This document shows positions 16,508 to 25,890 of a stretch of DNA of 64,000 nt, one piece after another. The stretch's first letter is position 1. Every line of letters starts with the position of its first letter. The notes below the pieces were generated by a model. That model did not search any database. It was not told the DNA's origin and saw only the letters and a program-made list of their open reading frames with translations. The translations under genes and the position numbers were made by a program. Origin of the DNA: Planococcus sp. ISL-109 (GTDB taxonomy: Bacteria; Bacillota; Bacilli; Bacillales_A; Planococcaceae); contig NZ_JAGGPW010000004.1 in the NCBI RefSeq assembly GCF_018613655.1, forward strand, positions 152,627 through 216,626. Reading direction: 5' to 3'.

Positions 16508-16533
16508 GTTTCAAGAAGGATTCTTCAGGGAAC
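16508..16533 (+). promoter_or_regulatory. Possible sigma-B promoter of hpf
   Basis: GTTTCA, 14 bases, GGGAAC; the -10 is a partial match. B. subtilis hpf (yvyD) is under sigma-B and sigma-H, which supports the call. Confidence 0.4.
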
Positions 16534-16574
16534 TAGTAGAAATAGATAGATAGCAAAAAGAAGGAGGAGTTCAT

Positions 16575-17141
16575 ATGTTGCAATTCAACATCAGAGGCGA
16601 AAATATTGAGGTAACTCCCGCGATACGCGACCATATTGAAAAGAAAATCGAGAAAATCGAACGTTACTTCACCGACGGCGCGAACGCTACCGCTATGGTG
16701 AACCTAAAAACCTATAACCATAACCAAACAAAAGTGGAAGTAACCATCCCAATGAAAAATCTAACATTGCGTGCTGAAGAGCGGCACGCCGATCTATATG
16801 CGGCAATCGACTTGATCGTTGCGAAACTTGAACGTCAAATCCGCAAATATAAAACGAAAGTAAACCGAAAATTCCGTGACCGTGAAGGAATGGGGCTTGC
16901 ATTTGCAATAGCCGAAAGCGAAGCGCAAAACAACGGCGCTGCAGATTCGGAAGAGGAAGATTTGAGAATCGTCCGTACAAAGCAGTTTGATTTGAAACCG
17001 ATGGACGAAGAGGAAGCAGTGCTTCAAATGAATATGCTGGGGCATAATTTCTTCGTCTTCACCGATGCCGAATCCAATGGCACAAATATCGTCTACAAAC
17101 GTAAAGACGGTTCATACGGCTTGATTGAAACAACTTCATAA
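16575..17141 (+). CDS. hpf: Ribosome hibernation promoting factor, long form
   Basis: A 188-residue long HPF. Residues about 1-105 are the ribosome-binding domain ([48 protein letters not shown]). An acidic linker with [10 protein letters not shown] leads to the C-terminal dimerisation domain ([42 protein letters not shown]). It joins 70S ribosomes into inactive 100S dimers in stationary phase and stress. AAGGAGGAG precedes the ATG. hpf next to secA-prfB is conserved in Bacillales. Confidence 0.96.
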   Translation: MLQFNIRGENIEVTPAIRDHIEKKIEKIERYFTDGANATAMVNLKTYNHNQTKVEVTIPMKNLTLRAEERHADLYAAIDLIVAKLERQIRKYKTKVNRKFRDREGMGLAFAIAESEAQNNGAADSEEEDLRIVRTKQFDLKPMDEEEAVLQMNMLGHNFFVFTDAESNGTNIVYKRKDGSYGLIETTS

Positions 17142-17146
17142 AACAG

Positions 17147-17176
17147 AAAGCCTCCTGTAACGGGAGGCTTTTTTTT
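17147..17176 (+). terminator. Terminator after hpf
   Basis: AAAGCCTCC, 6-base loop, GGGAGGCTTT and a long T run. Confidence 0.88.
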
Positions 17177-17446
17177 GTGGGCTTATTTCTGTTGCTCTTT
17201 GTTGAAAATAGAGTCTGTCAATCGATCGGTAATACATATCGGCGCTTTTTGGTAATCTATTGTTATGGTCTTGCCGATGCATTGTTTGCACGCTTTATAG
17301 TGCAGTGTTAAAATGAATGATGAGATTTTTATTGAAAATGCTGCATTTGATGAAGGCGAACGTAAGAACCAAAGGTAATGAAAATACGAGCAATCGCGGT
17401 CAACCGGCTAGCTTGAACCGGAATCGCCATGCAGGGAGCGGTTAAC
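17177..17446. promoter_or_regulatory. secA leader with likely promoter
   Basis: The hpf-secA gap is about 300 bases and holds no gene. The best promoter is TTGCAC (17286-17291), 17 bases, TAAAAT (17309-17314). The -35 overlaps an inverted repeat TGCAC-N8-GTGCA. The transcript would have a leader of about 120 bases; I see no known secA regulator or riboswitch in it. Confidence 0.4.
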
Positions 17447-19963
17447 ATGCTTGGAGTATTGAATAAAGTATTCGACCCGAATAAACGGGATTTAAAACGA
17501 TTGGAAAAAGTTGCAGATCAGGTGGAAGTATTAGCGGATGAATATGGTGCTTTACCGGATGAAGCGTTAAAAGCGAAAACAAATGAGTTTACAGAGCGTT
17601 TCGAAAAAGGGGAAACGCTGGGTGATATGCTGCCTGAAGCTTTTGCAACGGTGCGGGAATCTTCTAAGCGCGTCCTCGGAATGTACCCGTTCCGCGTACA
17701 GATCATGGGCGCAGCTTCACTTCACCAAGGGAATATTTCCGAGATGAAGACAGGGGAAGGGAAAACCTTAACTTCGACGATGGCTGTATATTTGAACGCC
17801 ATAACAAAAAAAGGTGTCCACGTCGTCACAGTAAACGAATATTTGGCGAGCCGTGATGCGGAAGAAATGGGCGAATTATATAATTGGCTCGGCTTGACGG
17901 TTGGCTTGAACATCAATAGCTTGACGAAAGACCAAAAACGAGAAGCGTATGAAGCTGATATTACGTACAGCACGAATAACGAACTCGGCTTTGATTATTT
18001 GCGCGATAATATGGTGCTGTATAAAGAAGATATGGTTCAACGGCCGCTTCATTTTGCGGTAATCGATGAAGTTGACTCCATCTTAGTCGATGAAGCTCGG
18101 ACACCGCTGATCATTTCAGGGCAAGCTGAGAAGTCGGCACAAATGTACATGCAAGCGAATGCGTTTGCGCGCCTGTTAACGAAAGACATAGATTACGCAT
18201 ATGATGAAACGACTAAAGGCGTAGTATTGACGGAAGACGGCATTGAAAAAGTCGAGAAAGCTTTCGGGATCGACAATTTGTTCGATTTAACGCATGTCCG
18301 CTTGAACCATGCAATCAACCAATCGCTGAAAGCGCATGTCACAATGCAAAATGATGTCGACTATGTTGTCCAAGAAGGCGAAGTGGTCATTGTTGACCAA
18401 TTCACCGGCCGCCTGATGAAAGGCCGTCGCTATTCAGACGGTCTTCACCAAGCGATTGAAGCAAAAGAAGGCTTGGAAGTGCAAAATGAGTCGATGACGA
18501 TGGCGACCATCACCTTCCAGAACTATTTCCGCAAGTACGAGAAACTTTCCGGCATGACGGGTACGGCGAAAACGGAAGAAGAAGAGTTCCGCAATATCTA
18601 CAATATGAACGTCATCTCTATTCCGACAAACAAGCCGATTATCCGGGATGACCGTGTCGATTTAATCTACGCTACGACAGAAGGCAAATACAAAGCCGTA
18701 GCGGAAGACATTATCGAGCGCCACAAAAAAGGGCAGCCGGTCCTTGTCGGTACCGTGGCTATTGAAACTTCAGAAATCATTTCCGCATACTTGACGAAAA
18801 AAGGCATCAAGCATTCGGTATTGAATGCGAAAAACCACGCTCATGAAGCCGAAATCATTTTGGATGCCGGCCGAAAAGGCGCGGTGACGATTGCTACCAA
18901 CATGGCAGGGCGCGGAACGGATATTAAACTCGGCGAAGGCGTCATTGAAGCAGGTGGACTTGCGGTTCTCGGTACAGAGCGCCACGAATCCCGCCGTATC
19001 GATAACCAGTTGCGCGGCCGTTCCGGGCGTCAAGGCGACCCGGGCGTTACGCAGTTTTACCTATCGCTCGAAGATGACCTGATGCGCCGCTTCGGATCTG
19101 ATTCGATGCGCAGCATGATGGGTAAACTCGGCATGGACGATACCCAGCCGCTTCAGTCGCGCATGGTGACGCGTTCTGTCGAATCTGCCCAAAAACGGGT
19201 AGAGGGCAATAACTTCGACGCACGGAAACGCCTTTTGCAGTATGATGATGTCTTGCGCGAACAGCGTGAAATCATCTATAAAGAGCGTCTGGAAGTACTG
19301 GAGACCGATAATATGCGTGCACTCGTCGAGAATATGATCGATGGCTCGGTAGGCCGCATGGTTGCAAGCTACACAACTGGTGAAACGCCGGAAGAATGGC
19401 ATTTGAAATCCCTTACTGAAGTGATTTCGGCGAATTTACTGCCGGAAGATACCATCACTGAAAAAGATCTCGAAGGCAAGACGCAAGAACAGATCATCGA
19501 GCATATCCGCGGTGAAGTGACCAAGCATTACAATGAAAAAGAAGTGGAAATGACGCCGGAACGCATGCGCGAATTCGAGAAAGTCGTACTGTTGCGTTCG
19601 ATCGATACGAAATGGATCGATCACATTGATGCGATGGACCAATTACGCCAAGGGATCCACTTGCGCGCCTATGGCCAGAACGATCCATTGCGCGAATACC
19701 AAAACGAAGGCTTTGCGATGTTTGAAGCGATGATTGCAGCGATTGAAGACGATGTTGCGAAATATTCGATGAAAGCGGAGATTAAAAACAATCTTCAGCG
19801 CGAAGAAGTGGCTAAAGGCCAGGCAGTCAACCCGAAAGAAGGCGGAGAAGCACCGCGCAAAAAGAAAGAACCGGTGCGCCGTGAAATGGAAGTTGGCCGA
19901 AACGACCTGTGCCCATGCGGCAGCGGCAAGAAATTTAAGAACTGCCACGGAGCAGCTTCGTAA
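17447..19963 (+). CDS. secA: Preprotein translocase ATPase SecA
   Basis: An 838-residue motor of the Sec pathway, pushing unfolded preproteins through SecYEG. Visible are the MKTGEGKT Walker A box at about residue 100, [20 protein letters not shown] (DEAD-like box and preprotein region), [37 protein letters not shown] (motif VI), and the C-terminal SEC-C zinc motif [14 protein letters not shown]. The length matches B. subtilis SecA (about 841). The start at MLGVLNKVF has GGGAG 8 bases upstream. Confidence 0.98.
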   Translation: MLGVLNKVFDPNKRDLKRLEKVADQVEVLADEYGALPDEALKAKTNEFTERFEKGETLGDMLPEAFATVRESSKRVLGMYPFRVQIMGAASLHQGNISEMKTGEGKTLTSTMAVYLNAITKKGVHVVTVNEYLASRDAEEMGELYNWLGLTVGLNINSLTKDQKREAYEADITYSTNNELGFDYLRDNMVLYKEDMVQRPLHFAVIDEVDSILVDEARTPLIISGQAEKSAQMYMQANAFARLLTKDIDYAYDETTKGVVLTEDGIEKVEKAFGIDNLFDLTHVRLNHAINQSLKAHVTMQNDVDYVVQEGEVVIVDQFTGRLMKGRRYSDGLHQAIEAKEGLEVQNESMTMATITFQNYFRKYEKLSGMTGTAKTEEEEFRNIYNMNVISIPTNKPIIRDDRVDLIYATTEGKYKAVAEDIIERHKKGQPVLVGTVAIETSEIISAYLTKKGIKHSVLNAKNHAHEAEIILDAGRKGAVTIATNMAGRGTDIKLGEGVIEAGGLAVLGTERHESRRIDNQLRGRSGRQGDPGVTQFYLSLEDDLMRRFGSDSMRSMMGKLGMDDTQPLQSRMVTRSVESAQKRVEGNNFDARKRLLQYDDVLREQREIIYKERLEVLETDNMRALVENMIDGSVGRMVASYTTGETPEEWHLKSLTEVISANLLPEDTITEKDLEGKTQEQIIEHIRGEVTKHYNEKEVEMTPERMREFEKVVLLRSIDTKWIDHIDAMDQLRQGIHLRAYGQNDPLREYQNEGFAMFEAMIAAIEDDVAKYSMKAEIKNNLQREEVAKGQAVNPKEGGEAPRKKKEPVRREMEVGRNDLCPCGSGKKFKNCHGAAS

Positions 19964-19975
19964 ATGAGTTACATG

Positions 19976-20000
19976 GCCGAAGAGCAAAAGCTCTTCGGCA
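19976..20000 (+). other. Hairpin between secA and prfB
   Basis: GCCGAAGAGC, AAAA loop, GCTCTTCGGC, followed by ATTATTAT, not a pure T run. It could stop or slow part of the transcription; prfB lies only 23 bases further. Confidence 0.5.
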
Positions 20001-20022
20001 TTATTATGAGGAGGAAATTATT

Positions 20023-21127
20023 ATGATGGAATTATCCGATATTCGCAACGAGCTCGACAAAACAGCCGAAAAACTGGCCGACTTTAGGGGGTCTCTTTGA
20101 CTTAGAAAACAAAGAGGCACGCATTCAGGAGTTGGACGAGCGGATGATCGACCCGAACTTCTGGAACAGCCAAGAAGAAGCTCAAATCGTCATTTCCGAA
20201 ATGAATGCATTAAAAGATACCGTCAATCGCTATCGCAAGTTCGAAGACGAGCAAGAGAATATGGAAATGACGCTTGAACTTTTGCGTGAAGAGCCCGACG
20301 AAGAGCTTCATGAAGACGTGAGTGAGGAACTGAAGCAGTTTCTTAAAGATCTCAGCGCTTTCGAACTCGAGCTCTTGCTGAGCGAGCCGTACGATAAAAA
20401 CAACGCCATTCTGGAACTGCACCCAGGAGCCGGCGGAACCGAGTCTCAAGACTGGTGTTCGATGCTGCTGCGCATGTATACGCGCTGGGCAGAAAAACGC
20501 GGTTTCAAAGTTGAAACTTTGGATTATCTTGCTGGAGACGAAGCAGGCGTGAAATCTGTAACGCTCGGCATTAAAGGCCATAATGCGTATGGCTACTTGA
20601 AAGCTGAAAAAGGCGTCCACCGCCTTGTGCGCATTTCACCGTTCGACGCATCCGGGCGCCGCCACACTTCGTTTGTGTCATGTGAAGTGATGCCGGAGTT
20701 TACAGGTGAAATTGAAATCGATATCCGCACGGAAGATTTGAAGGTCGATACGTACCGCGCAAGCGGCGCCGGCGGCCAGCATATCAACACGACGGACTCC
20801 GCTGTCCGCATCACGCATCTTCCAACCAATTCGGTTGTCACGTGCCAACAGGAACGCTCACAGATCAAAAACCGCGAGAAAGCGATGCAAATGTTGAAAG
20901 CAAAACTATATGCGTTGAAGATCGAAGAACAACAACAGCAATTGTTGGAAATCCGCGGTGAGCAAAAAGAAATCGGCTGGGGCAGCCAGATCCGCTCTTA
21001 TGTCTTCCACCCGTATTCCATGGTGAAAGACCACCGGACCAACCATGAAACCGGCAACCTTCAAGCGGTCATGGACGGCGACTTGGACGGGTTTATCCAC
21101 GCGATGCTGCGTTCGAAAATGCAATAA
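20023..21127 (+). CDS. prfB: Peptide chain release factor 2 with programmed +1 frameshift
   Basis: RF2 releases peptides at UGA and UAA. The 25 codons from the ATG end at CTT, followed by in-frame TGA (20098-20100); a +1 slip on CTT-T continues as GAC TTA GAA for 342 further codons, giving about 367 residues. The classic cues are present: AGGGGG as internal Shine-Dalgarno just before the slip site and TGA-C as the weak stop. This is autoregulation by RF2 supply, not a broken gene. The catalytic GGQ motif is in [25 protein letters not shown] precedes the first ATG. Confidence 0.96.
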
Positions 21128-21182
21128 CAAAAAATTAATGAGCTGCTCAACTAAATAGAATGCAAAATAGCGAATTCGAACA

Positions 21183-21232
21183 AAACCCCGATAAGGACAC
21201 TTTCCAAAAGTCTCCTTATCGGGGTTTTCTCT
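21183..21232 (+). terminator. Terminator after prfB
   Basis: AAAACCCCGATAAGGA pairs with TCCTTATCGGGGTTTT, followed by a T-rich tail. Confidence 0.88.
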
Positions 21233-21290
21233 TTTCGTAGCCAGGTATACTATGTAGAAGCGGAGTTAACTATGAAAGGAGGTTTCGGTT

Positions 21291-22490
21291 TTGATTACCC
21301 ATCAACTGCTTCTCTTATTGTTTATCGGCTATATCGTCTATACCATCGATATCAAGAAGAAATTTTTTCCGGTACCTGTTGTACTGGTCATGATTGGCTT
21401 GGGCTTATCATTTATCCCTTATTTCGAGGACTTCAATATCTCGAAGGATATTATTTTCAATGTCTTTCTTCCGGCTATCCTTTTCACGTCCGCTTATCAA
21501 TTCCCTTTAAAACAGTTAAAGGAAAATATCGGTATTATCATTAGCTTTAGCACCATCGGCTTGATTGCAACTGTTCTTTTTTTAGGCTTATCGATATATC
21601 TGGCAGGAACATTTTTTACCGCGCTGTCTTTTACTGCTGCCTTTTTGCTGGCAGCTATCCTGACACCGACTGACCCGGTGTCGGTCATCACGATTCTGAA
21701 GGAAAGCAGCGGCGCTGAACAGATTGCAGACGTGGTGGAAGGGGAGTCTATGATCAATGATGGAACAAGCATCGTTTTCTTCACTATCTTCCTGGCAATG
21801 TATCAGACAGGCGGAGGATTTTCTTTAGGCGAATTCATTTCAGAACTTCTGGTCGTTTCAATCGGAGGAGTAGCTCTGGGAGTTGTCGCCGGATGGCTGA
21901 TGAGGGAAACCATCCGATTTAGGCAAGACAAGATATACCAGGTCATGTTAAGTGTAATCGGTGCTTACGGCGCTTTTTATATTGGAGAGGCAATCGGCGT
22001 CTCGGGAGTCCTGGCGACGGTAACAGCAGGGATATTCGTAGCTTATGAAATGGGCAAGGAAATTAAAGAAGATACACTTCAGCCATCGCTTGACGGTTTT
22101 TGGGATATTGTCACCCCGGTTCTTTTAGCTGTGTTGTTTCTTCTGATCGGCATCCGTAGCGCCGACTATCTGGCTTTCTCGGGCTGGTGGTTTGCGATTG
22201 CTATTTTCTTGCTCACAATTAGCGTCCGTTTTATTATAATCGGGCTGTTCATTTACGGGGTGTCTAAATGGAGAAATGAATTCAAAAATGATTTTTCGAC
22301 GATCACTTTAACTGCCTGGTCAGGAATAAAAGGCGCGATGTCAGTCGCATTGTTGCTGTGGCTTGAAGAAACGGCTTCAGGAAAAGATCAGCTGCTCATT
22401 TCCCTGGCTTTCGCTGCTATACTCCTGTCCCTTATCATTCAGAGTATCGGCATCTATCCGCTATCAAAAGTTCTGAAAAACCTTCAATGA
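21291..22490 (+). CDS. NhaP-type Na+(K+)/H+ antiporter (CPA1)
   Basis: A 399-residue membrane protein with about twelve segments and no cytoplasmic tail. CPA1 signatures are ILTPTDPVSVITIL (the conserved TDP of helix 4 region) and VVEGESMINDGTSIVFF (the ND pair of the ion site). It exchanges sodium or potassium for protons for pH and salt balance. The start is UUG, with AAAGGAGG 8 bases upstream; no ATG fits. It is inserted between prfB and yvjA, which are adjacent in B. subtilis. Confidence 0.9.
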   Translation: MITHQLLLLLFIGYIVYTIDIKKKFFPVPVVLVMIGLGLSFIPYFEDFNISKDIIFNVFLPAILFTSAYQFPLKQLKENIGIIISFSTIGLIATVLFLGLSIYLAGTFFTALSFTAAFLLAAILTPTDPVSVITILKESSGAEQIADVVEGESMINDGTSIVFFTIFLAMYQTGGGFSLGEFISELLVVSIGGVALGVVAGWLMRETIRFRQDKIYQVMLSVIGAYGAFYIGEAIGVSGVLATVTAGIFVAYEMGKEIKEDTLQPSLDGFWDIVTPVLLAVLFLLIGIRSADYLAFSGWWFAIAIFLLTISVRFIIIGLFIYGVSKWRNEFKNDFSTITLTAWSGIKGAMSVALLLWLEETASGKDQLLISLAFAAILLSLIIQSIGIYPLSKVLKNLQ

Positions 22491-22599
22491 ATTTTTAACT
22501 GTGTATAAACGGTTGAATTTTCAATGGTCCCAAATAGAAGCCTCACCTAAGTAGCTGTCCTTTCGCTGTGAAAGGGCAAGTTGCTTTATTTGGATGAAG

Positions 22600-22628
22600 T
22601 TCACAAAAATCGGGGGTTCTGCTATACT
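22600..22628 (+). promoter_or_regulatory. Sigma-A promoter of yvjA
   Basis: TTCACA, 17 bases, TATACT: five of six at each element with ideal spacing, about 45 bases before the start codon. Confidence 0.7.
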
Positions 22629-22674
22629 CTGACAGGGTTCGAACGAATTATAGAAGAAAGAGGAATTATATCTT

Positions 22675-23547
22675 ATGGGCAAACGTAATATACGTAAGCA
22701 AAAACATCCGCATCCGGTTTTGTCGACCGTGCTGGATTATCTCGCAGTGCTTGCCGGTGCGGCGATTGTCGCGGTTTCATTCAACGTCTTCTTATTGCCG
22801 AACGAAGTAGCATCCGGCGGCGTCAGCGGAATCAGTACCATTTTATTTGGGCTTTTTGAATGGAAGCCGGCCTTTGTGCAATGGGCGTTGAACATTCCAT
22901 TATTTATTGCCGGGCTCATTTTGCTCGGGAAGAATTTCGGCATCAAAACAGCGGTCGGAACTGTATTTTTGCCGTTAGTCGTCTTTATGACGGAAAGCTG
23001 GGAGCCATGGACACAAGATCCACTTCTTGGCTCTTTGTTTGGCGGTATCATGGTCGGGCTTGGGCTTGGCATCGTGTTCCGCGGGAAGGCTTCTACAGGA
23101 GGCACGGATCTCGCTGCGCAAATCATCACGAAATATACAGGTTTGACGCTCGGCACTAGTGTTGCGATCATCGACGGGATGATCGTCTTGGCAGCTGCAA
23201 TTGTCTTTGATATCGAAAAAGGTTTGTACGCATTGATCGGACTATACTTGACAACGAAAACGATCGACTTGGTTCAAGTTGGATTCGGCCGTTCTAAAAT
23301 GGTTTATATCATCACCAACAAACAAGTGGAAATCCGTGAGGCGATTTATGAAGAAGTTGACCGTGGTGTCACCGAATTGACCGCAACGGGCGGTTATTCA
23401 GGGACTGAAAAGCCGATTCTCATGGTGGTCATTCCGCAGACGGAATTTACCAAGCTGAAACAATTGGTGAAATTGATCGATCCGCAAGCGTTCGTCATCG
23501 TTTCCGATGCTTCGGAAGTGCTAGGCGAAGGTTTCAAACGCGCTTAA
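22675..23547 (+). CDS. yvjA: YitT family membrane protein (YvjA)
   Basis: A 290-residue protein with five or six membrane segments (YitT_membrane domain: SFNVFLLPNEVASGGVSGIS, LGIVFRGKASTGGTDLAAQI) and a C-terminal soluble DUF2179 domain (KMVYIITNKQVEIREAIYEE, GVTELTATGGYSG). The function of the family is unknown. The position between prfB and cccB is that of B. subtilis yvjA. AGAGGA precedes the ATG. Confidence 0.9.
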   Translation: MGKRNIRKQKHPHPVLSTVLDYLAVLAGAAIVAVSFNVFLLPNEVASGGVSGISTILFGLFEWKPAFVQWALNIPLFIAGLILLGKNFGIKTAVGTVFLPLVVFMTESWEPWTQDPLLGSLFGGIMVGLGLGIVFRGKASTGGTDLAAQIITKYTGLTLGTSVAIIDGMIVLAAAIVFDIEKGLYALIGLYLTTKTIDLVQVGFGRSKMVYIITNKQVEIREAIYEEVDRGVTELTATGGYSGTEKPILMVVIPQTEFTKLKQLVKLIDPQAFVIVSDASEVLGEGFKRA

Positions 23548-23602
23548 ATTTGGTATACTCTTAAAGAAGGTATAAATAGCAAGAGACGAAGGAGGAACTT
23601 CC

Positions 23603-23953
23603 ATGAAAAAGCAATTGATGACCGTATTGTTCGGCTCTATGTTAGTACTTGGGGCTTGTGGCGGCGGAGAAGAAACGACTCCGGAAGAACCGGCTGACAC
23701 TGGCGGCGAAACAGAAGAAACTGAAACAACAACGGTGGATGCAGAGCAAGTCATTCAGCAAAACTGTATTTCTTGCCATGGTGAGAACTTGGAAGGCGCA
23801 GGAAACTTCCCGGCATTGAACGATGTAGGTTCACGCCTATCAGAAGAAGAAATTTTGGCTATCATTGAAAACGGCGCAGGTGCTATGCCAGCGAACATCA
23901 TCCAAGGTGAAGAAGCACAAGTCGTATCGGAATATCTCGCTAACCAAAAATAA
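23603..23953 (+). CDS. cccB: Membrane-anchored cytochrome c-551 (CccB)
   Basis: A 116-residue lipoprotein cytochrome. Lipobox LGAC places the lipidated Cys at residue 19, followed by an acidic T/E-rich linker. The haem site is CISCH (Cys55, Cys58, His59), with Met95 in GAMPANI as the sixth ligand. It carries electrons on the outer face of the membrane to terminal oxidases. GGAGGA precedes the ATG. The order yvjA-cccB-ftsE is as in B. subtilis. Confidence 0.94.
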   Translation: MKKQLMTVLFGSMLVLGACGGGEETTPEEPADTGGETEETETTTVDAEQVIQQNCISCHGENLEGAGNFPALNDVGSRLSEEEILAIIENGAGAMPANIIQGEEAQVVSEYLANQK

Positions 23954-23982
23954 ACCGGCATTTTGCCTGGTTTATTTTTTTT
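23951..23982 (+). terminator. Terminator after cccB
   Basis: AAACCGGCA and TGCCTGGTTT with one bulged base, followed by a long T run. Confidence 0.75.
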
Positions 23983-24219
23983 GGAAAAAAATAGTGATTT
24001 TATACATACTTATGGTAAGAATAAGGAAGTTATAGAAGGATAAAGACCTTATAAAATTAAAATTTCAGTTAATTATTTGTATCGAGACTGAGTCTGAATT
24101 GAAATGTAACTGTAACAAAAAAGAGGTTTATGGGTGTTATAATAAGCGTGCTGCAAATTTACTGTGTATACCGGAAATCTGATTTCAGCATTGGCTGAAA
24201 TAATATAGGTGGTTTATAA

Positions 24220-24906
24220 ATGATACAAATGAAGAATGTCTACAAAAAATATCCTAACGGCATTGTGGCACTCAACGGATTGAATGTTGAGATTGCCCAA
24301 GGCGAATTTGTATACATCGTCGGTCCGAGCGGAGCTGGAAAGACGACGTTCATTAAGATGATGTACCGCGAGGAACGGCCGTCTTCAGGACAGATGCTGA
24401 TTGATGGAACAGATATCGCTAAATTGAAAAGCCGGAAAGTACCGCTTTTGCGCCGCAACATTGGCGTTGTCTTCCAGGATTTCAAACTATTGCCACGGTT
24501 AAATGTCTATGAAAATGTTGCTTTCGCATTGGAAGTAATAGAAGAAAAACCGAAAGCGATCAAAGAGCGCGTCATGGAAGTTTTGGACATGGTCGGGCTG
24601 AAACATAAAGCAAAAATGTTTCCACGGGAATTGTCCGGCGGTGAACAGCAACGCGTGTCGATTGCCCGTTCGATCGTCAACACACCGAAAGTCATGATCG
24701 CTGACGAACCGACGGGGAACCTTGATCCTGAGACAGCATGGGACATTATGAACTTGTTTGAACAAATCAACTCAAAAGGAACGACCATCATCATGGCGAC
24801 ACACAACCGGGACATCGTCAATAAATTAAGACATCGCGTTATCGCTATTGAAGGCGGACTCATCGTTCGCGATGCAGCCGGAGGTGACTACGGCTATGAA
24901 GATTAG
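24220..24906 (+). CDS. ftsE: Cell-division ATP-binding protein FtsE
   Basis: A 228-residue ABC ATPase: Walker A GPSGAGKTT, Q-loop VFQDFKLL, signature LSGGEQQR, Walker B VMIADEPTGNLD and the H-loop MATHNRD. With FtsX it forms a mechanotransmitting complex that switches on a peptidoglycan hydrolase outside the cell. AGGTGG precedes the ATG. ftsX begins 11 bases before its stop, so the two are translationally coupled. The hydrolase gene follows directly after ftsX. Confidence 0.97.
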   Translation: MIQMKNVYKKYPNGIVALNGLNVEIAQGEFVYIVGPSGAGKTTFIKMMYREERPSSGQMLIDGTDIAKLKSRKVPLLRRNIGVVFQDFKLLPRLNVYENVAFALEVIEEKPKAIKERVMEVLDMVGLKHKAKMFPRELSGGEQQRVSIARSIVNTPKVMIADEPTGNLDPETAWDIMNLFEQINSKGTTIIMATHNRDIVNKLRHRVIAIEGGLIVRDAAGGDYGYED

Positions 24907-25780
24907 AACATTCGGCCGGCATATCAAGGAAAGCTTGAAGAGCCTCGGCAGAAATGGCTGGATGACTTTTGCATCGGTCAGCGCTGTTACCGTCACTTTA
25001 CTGTTGGTGGGCGTATTCGTCATGATCATGATGAATTTGAACAAAGTAGCGGATGACCTTGAAAATGATGTAGAAATTAAAGTTTTTGTATCACTTGATG
25101 CAGATGAAGAAGCGATCGAACAGCTCGAGGAAGAAATTACCGATTTAGCAGGCGTCGAATCAGCGGATTTTTCAACGAAAGAAGAAGAGTTAACGGATTT
25201 GGTGCTCGACTTCGGTGAAGAGCTTAGCTTGTTCGAACAAAGCAACCCGCTATTTGATGTGTTTTACGTCAAAGCAGTGGAGCCTCAGCAAACTGAAACT
25301 GTGGCGAAAGAAATTGAAACACTGGAATACATCGAAAATGTAGAATACGGTGAGGGGAAAATTGAAAAACTCTTTGATTTCCTGAATGCAGGACGTAATG
25401 TTGGACTGATTCTCATTTTGTCGCTGTTGTTCACAGCTATGTTTTTGATTTCCAATACGATTCGCATTACCATCGTCGCACGACGGACTGAAATCGAGAT
25501 TATGAAGCTGGTTGGTGCAACAAACTGGTTCGTGCGCATTCCCTTCATTTTAGAAGGCATGTGGTTAGGGATTCTTGGTTCGATTTTGCCGATCGGCTTG
25601 ATTGTTGTGCTGTACCAAAGAGTAACGGAATTTGCACAACCGCGCCTAAGCGGAGAACTATTCCAACTACTGGAGTTCTCACCGTTTATTTATCAAGTAA
25701 GTGCTTTAATCCTGGCAATGGGGATCTTCATCGGTATATGGGGAAGTTTTATGTCCATTCGCAAGTTTTTGCGTGTATAA
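24896..25780 (+). CDS. ftsX: Cell-division membrane protein FtsX
   Basis: A 294-residue protein with a cytoplasmic start (MKIRTFGRHIKESLKSLGRN), a first membrane helix at about 22-45, a large extracellular domain rich in acidic residues, then three C-terminal helices of the FtsX/MacB fold. The extracellular loop is the contact site for the activated hydrolase. GGAGG lies 9 bases before the chosen ATG, inside the end of ftsE. Confidence 0.96.
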   Translation: MKIRTFGRHIKESLKSLGRNGWMTFASVSAVTVTLLLVGVFVMIMMNLNKVADDLENDVEIKVFVSLDADEEAIEQLEEEITDLAGVESADFSTKEEELTDLVLDFGEELSLFEQSNPLFDVFYVKAVEPQQTETVAKEIETLEYIENVEYGEGKIEKLFDFLNAGRNVGLILILSLLFTAMFLISNTIRITIVARRTEIEIMKLVGATNWFVRIPFILEGMWLGILGSILPIGLIVVLYQRVTEFAQPRLSGELFQLLEFSPFIYQVSALILAMGIFIGIWGSFMSIRKFLRV

Positions 25781-25785
25781 TCAAT

Positions 25786-25822
25786 TTAAGGCCTATGGTC
25801 GCACATTCACCATAGGCCTTAA
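25786..25822. terminator. Hairpin after ftsX
   Basis: A perfect 14-base inverted repeat (TTAAGGCCTATGGT and complement) around a 9-base loop. There is no T run, so it may be a weak terminator or an mRNA-end stabiliser. Confidence 0.5.
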
Positions 25823-25890
25823 GCGCGCATGGATTAGGAAAAATAATACAGATATAGAAAATGAACGTAAAACGAAAGGGGAAAACGAAC

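Noticed and set aside
20023-20130. prfB as a gene broken by a stop codon or as a shorter gene starting at 20144
   Set aside because: The stop lies in the conserved RF2 slip site with its internal Shine-Dalgarno; the two parts join to the normal RF2 length.
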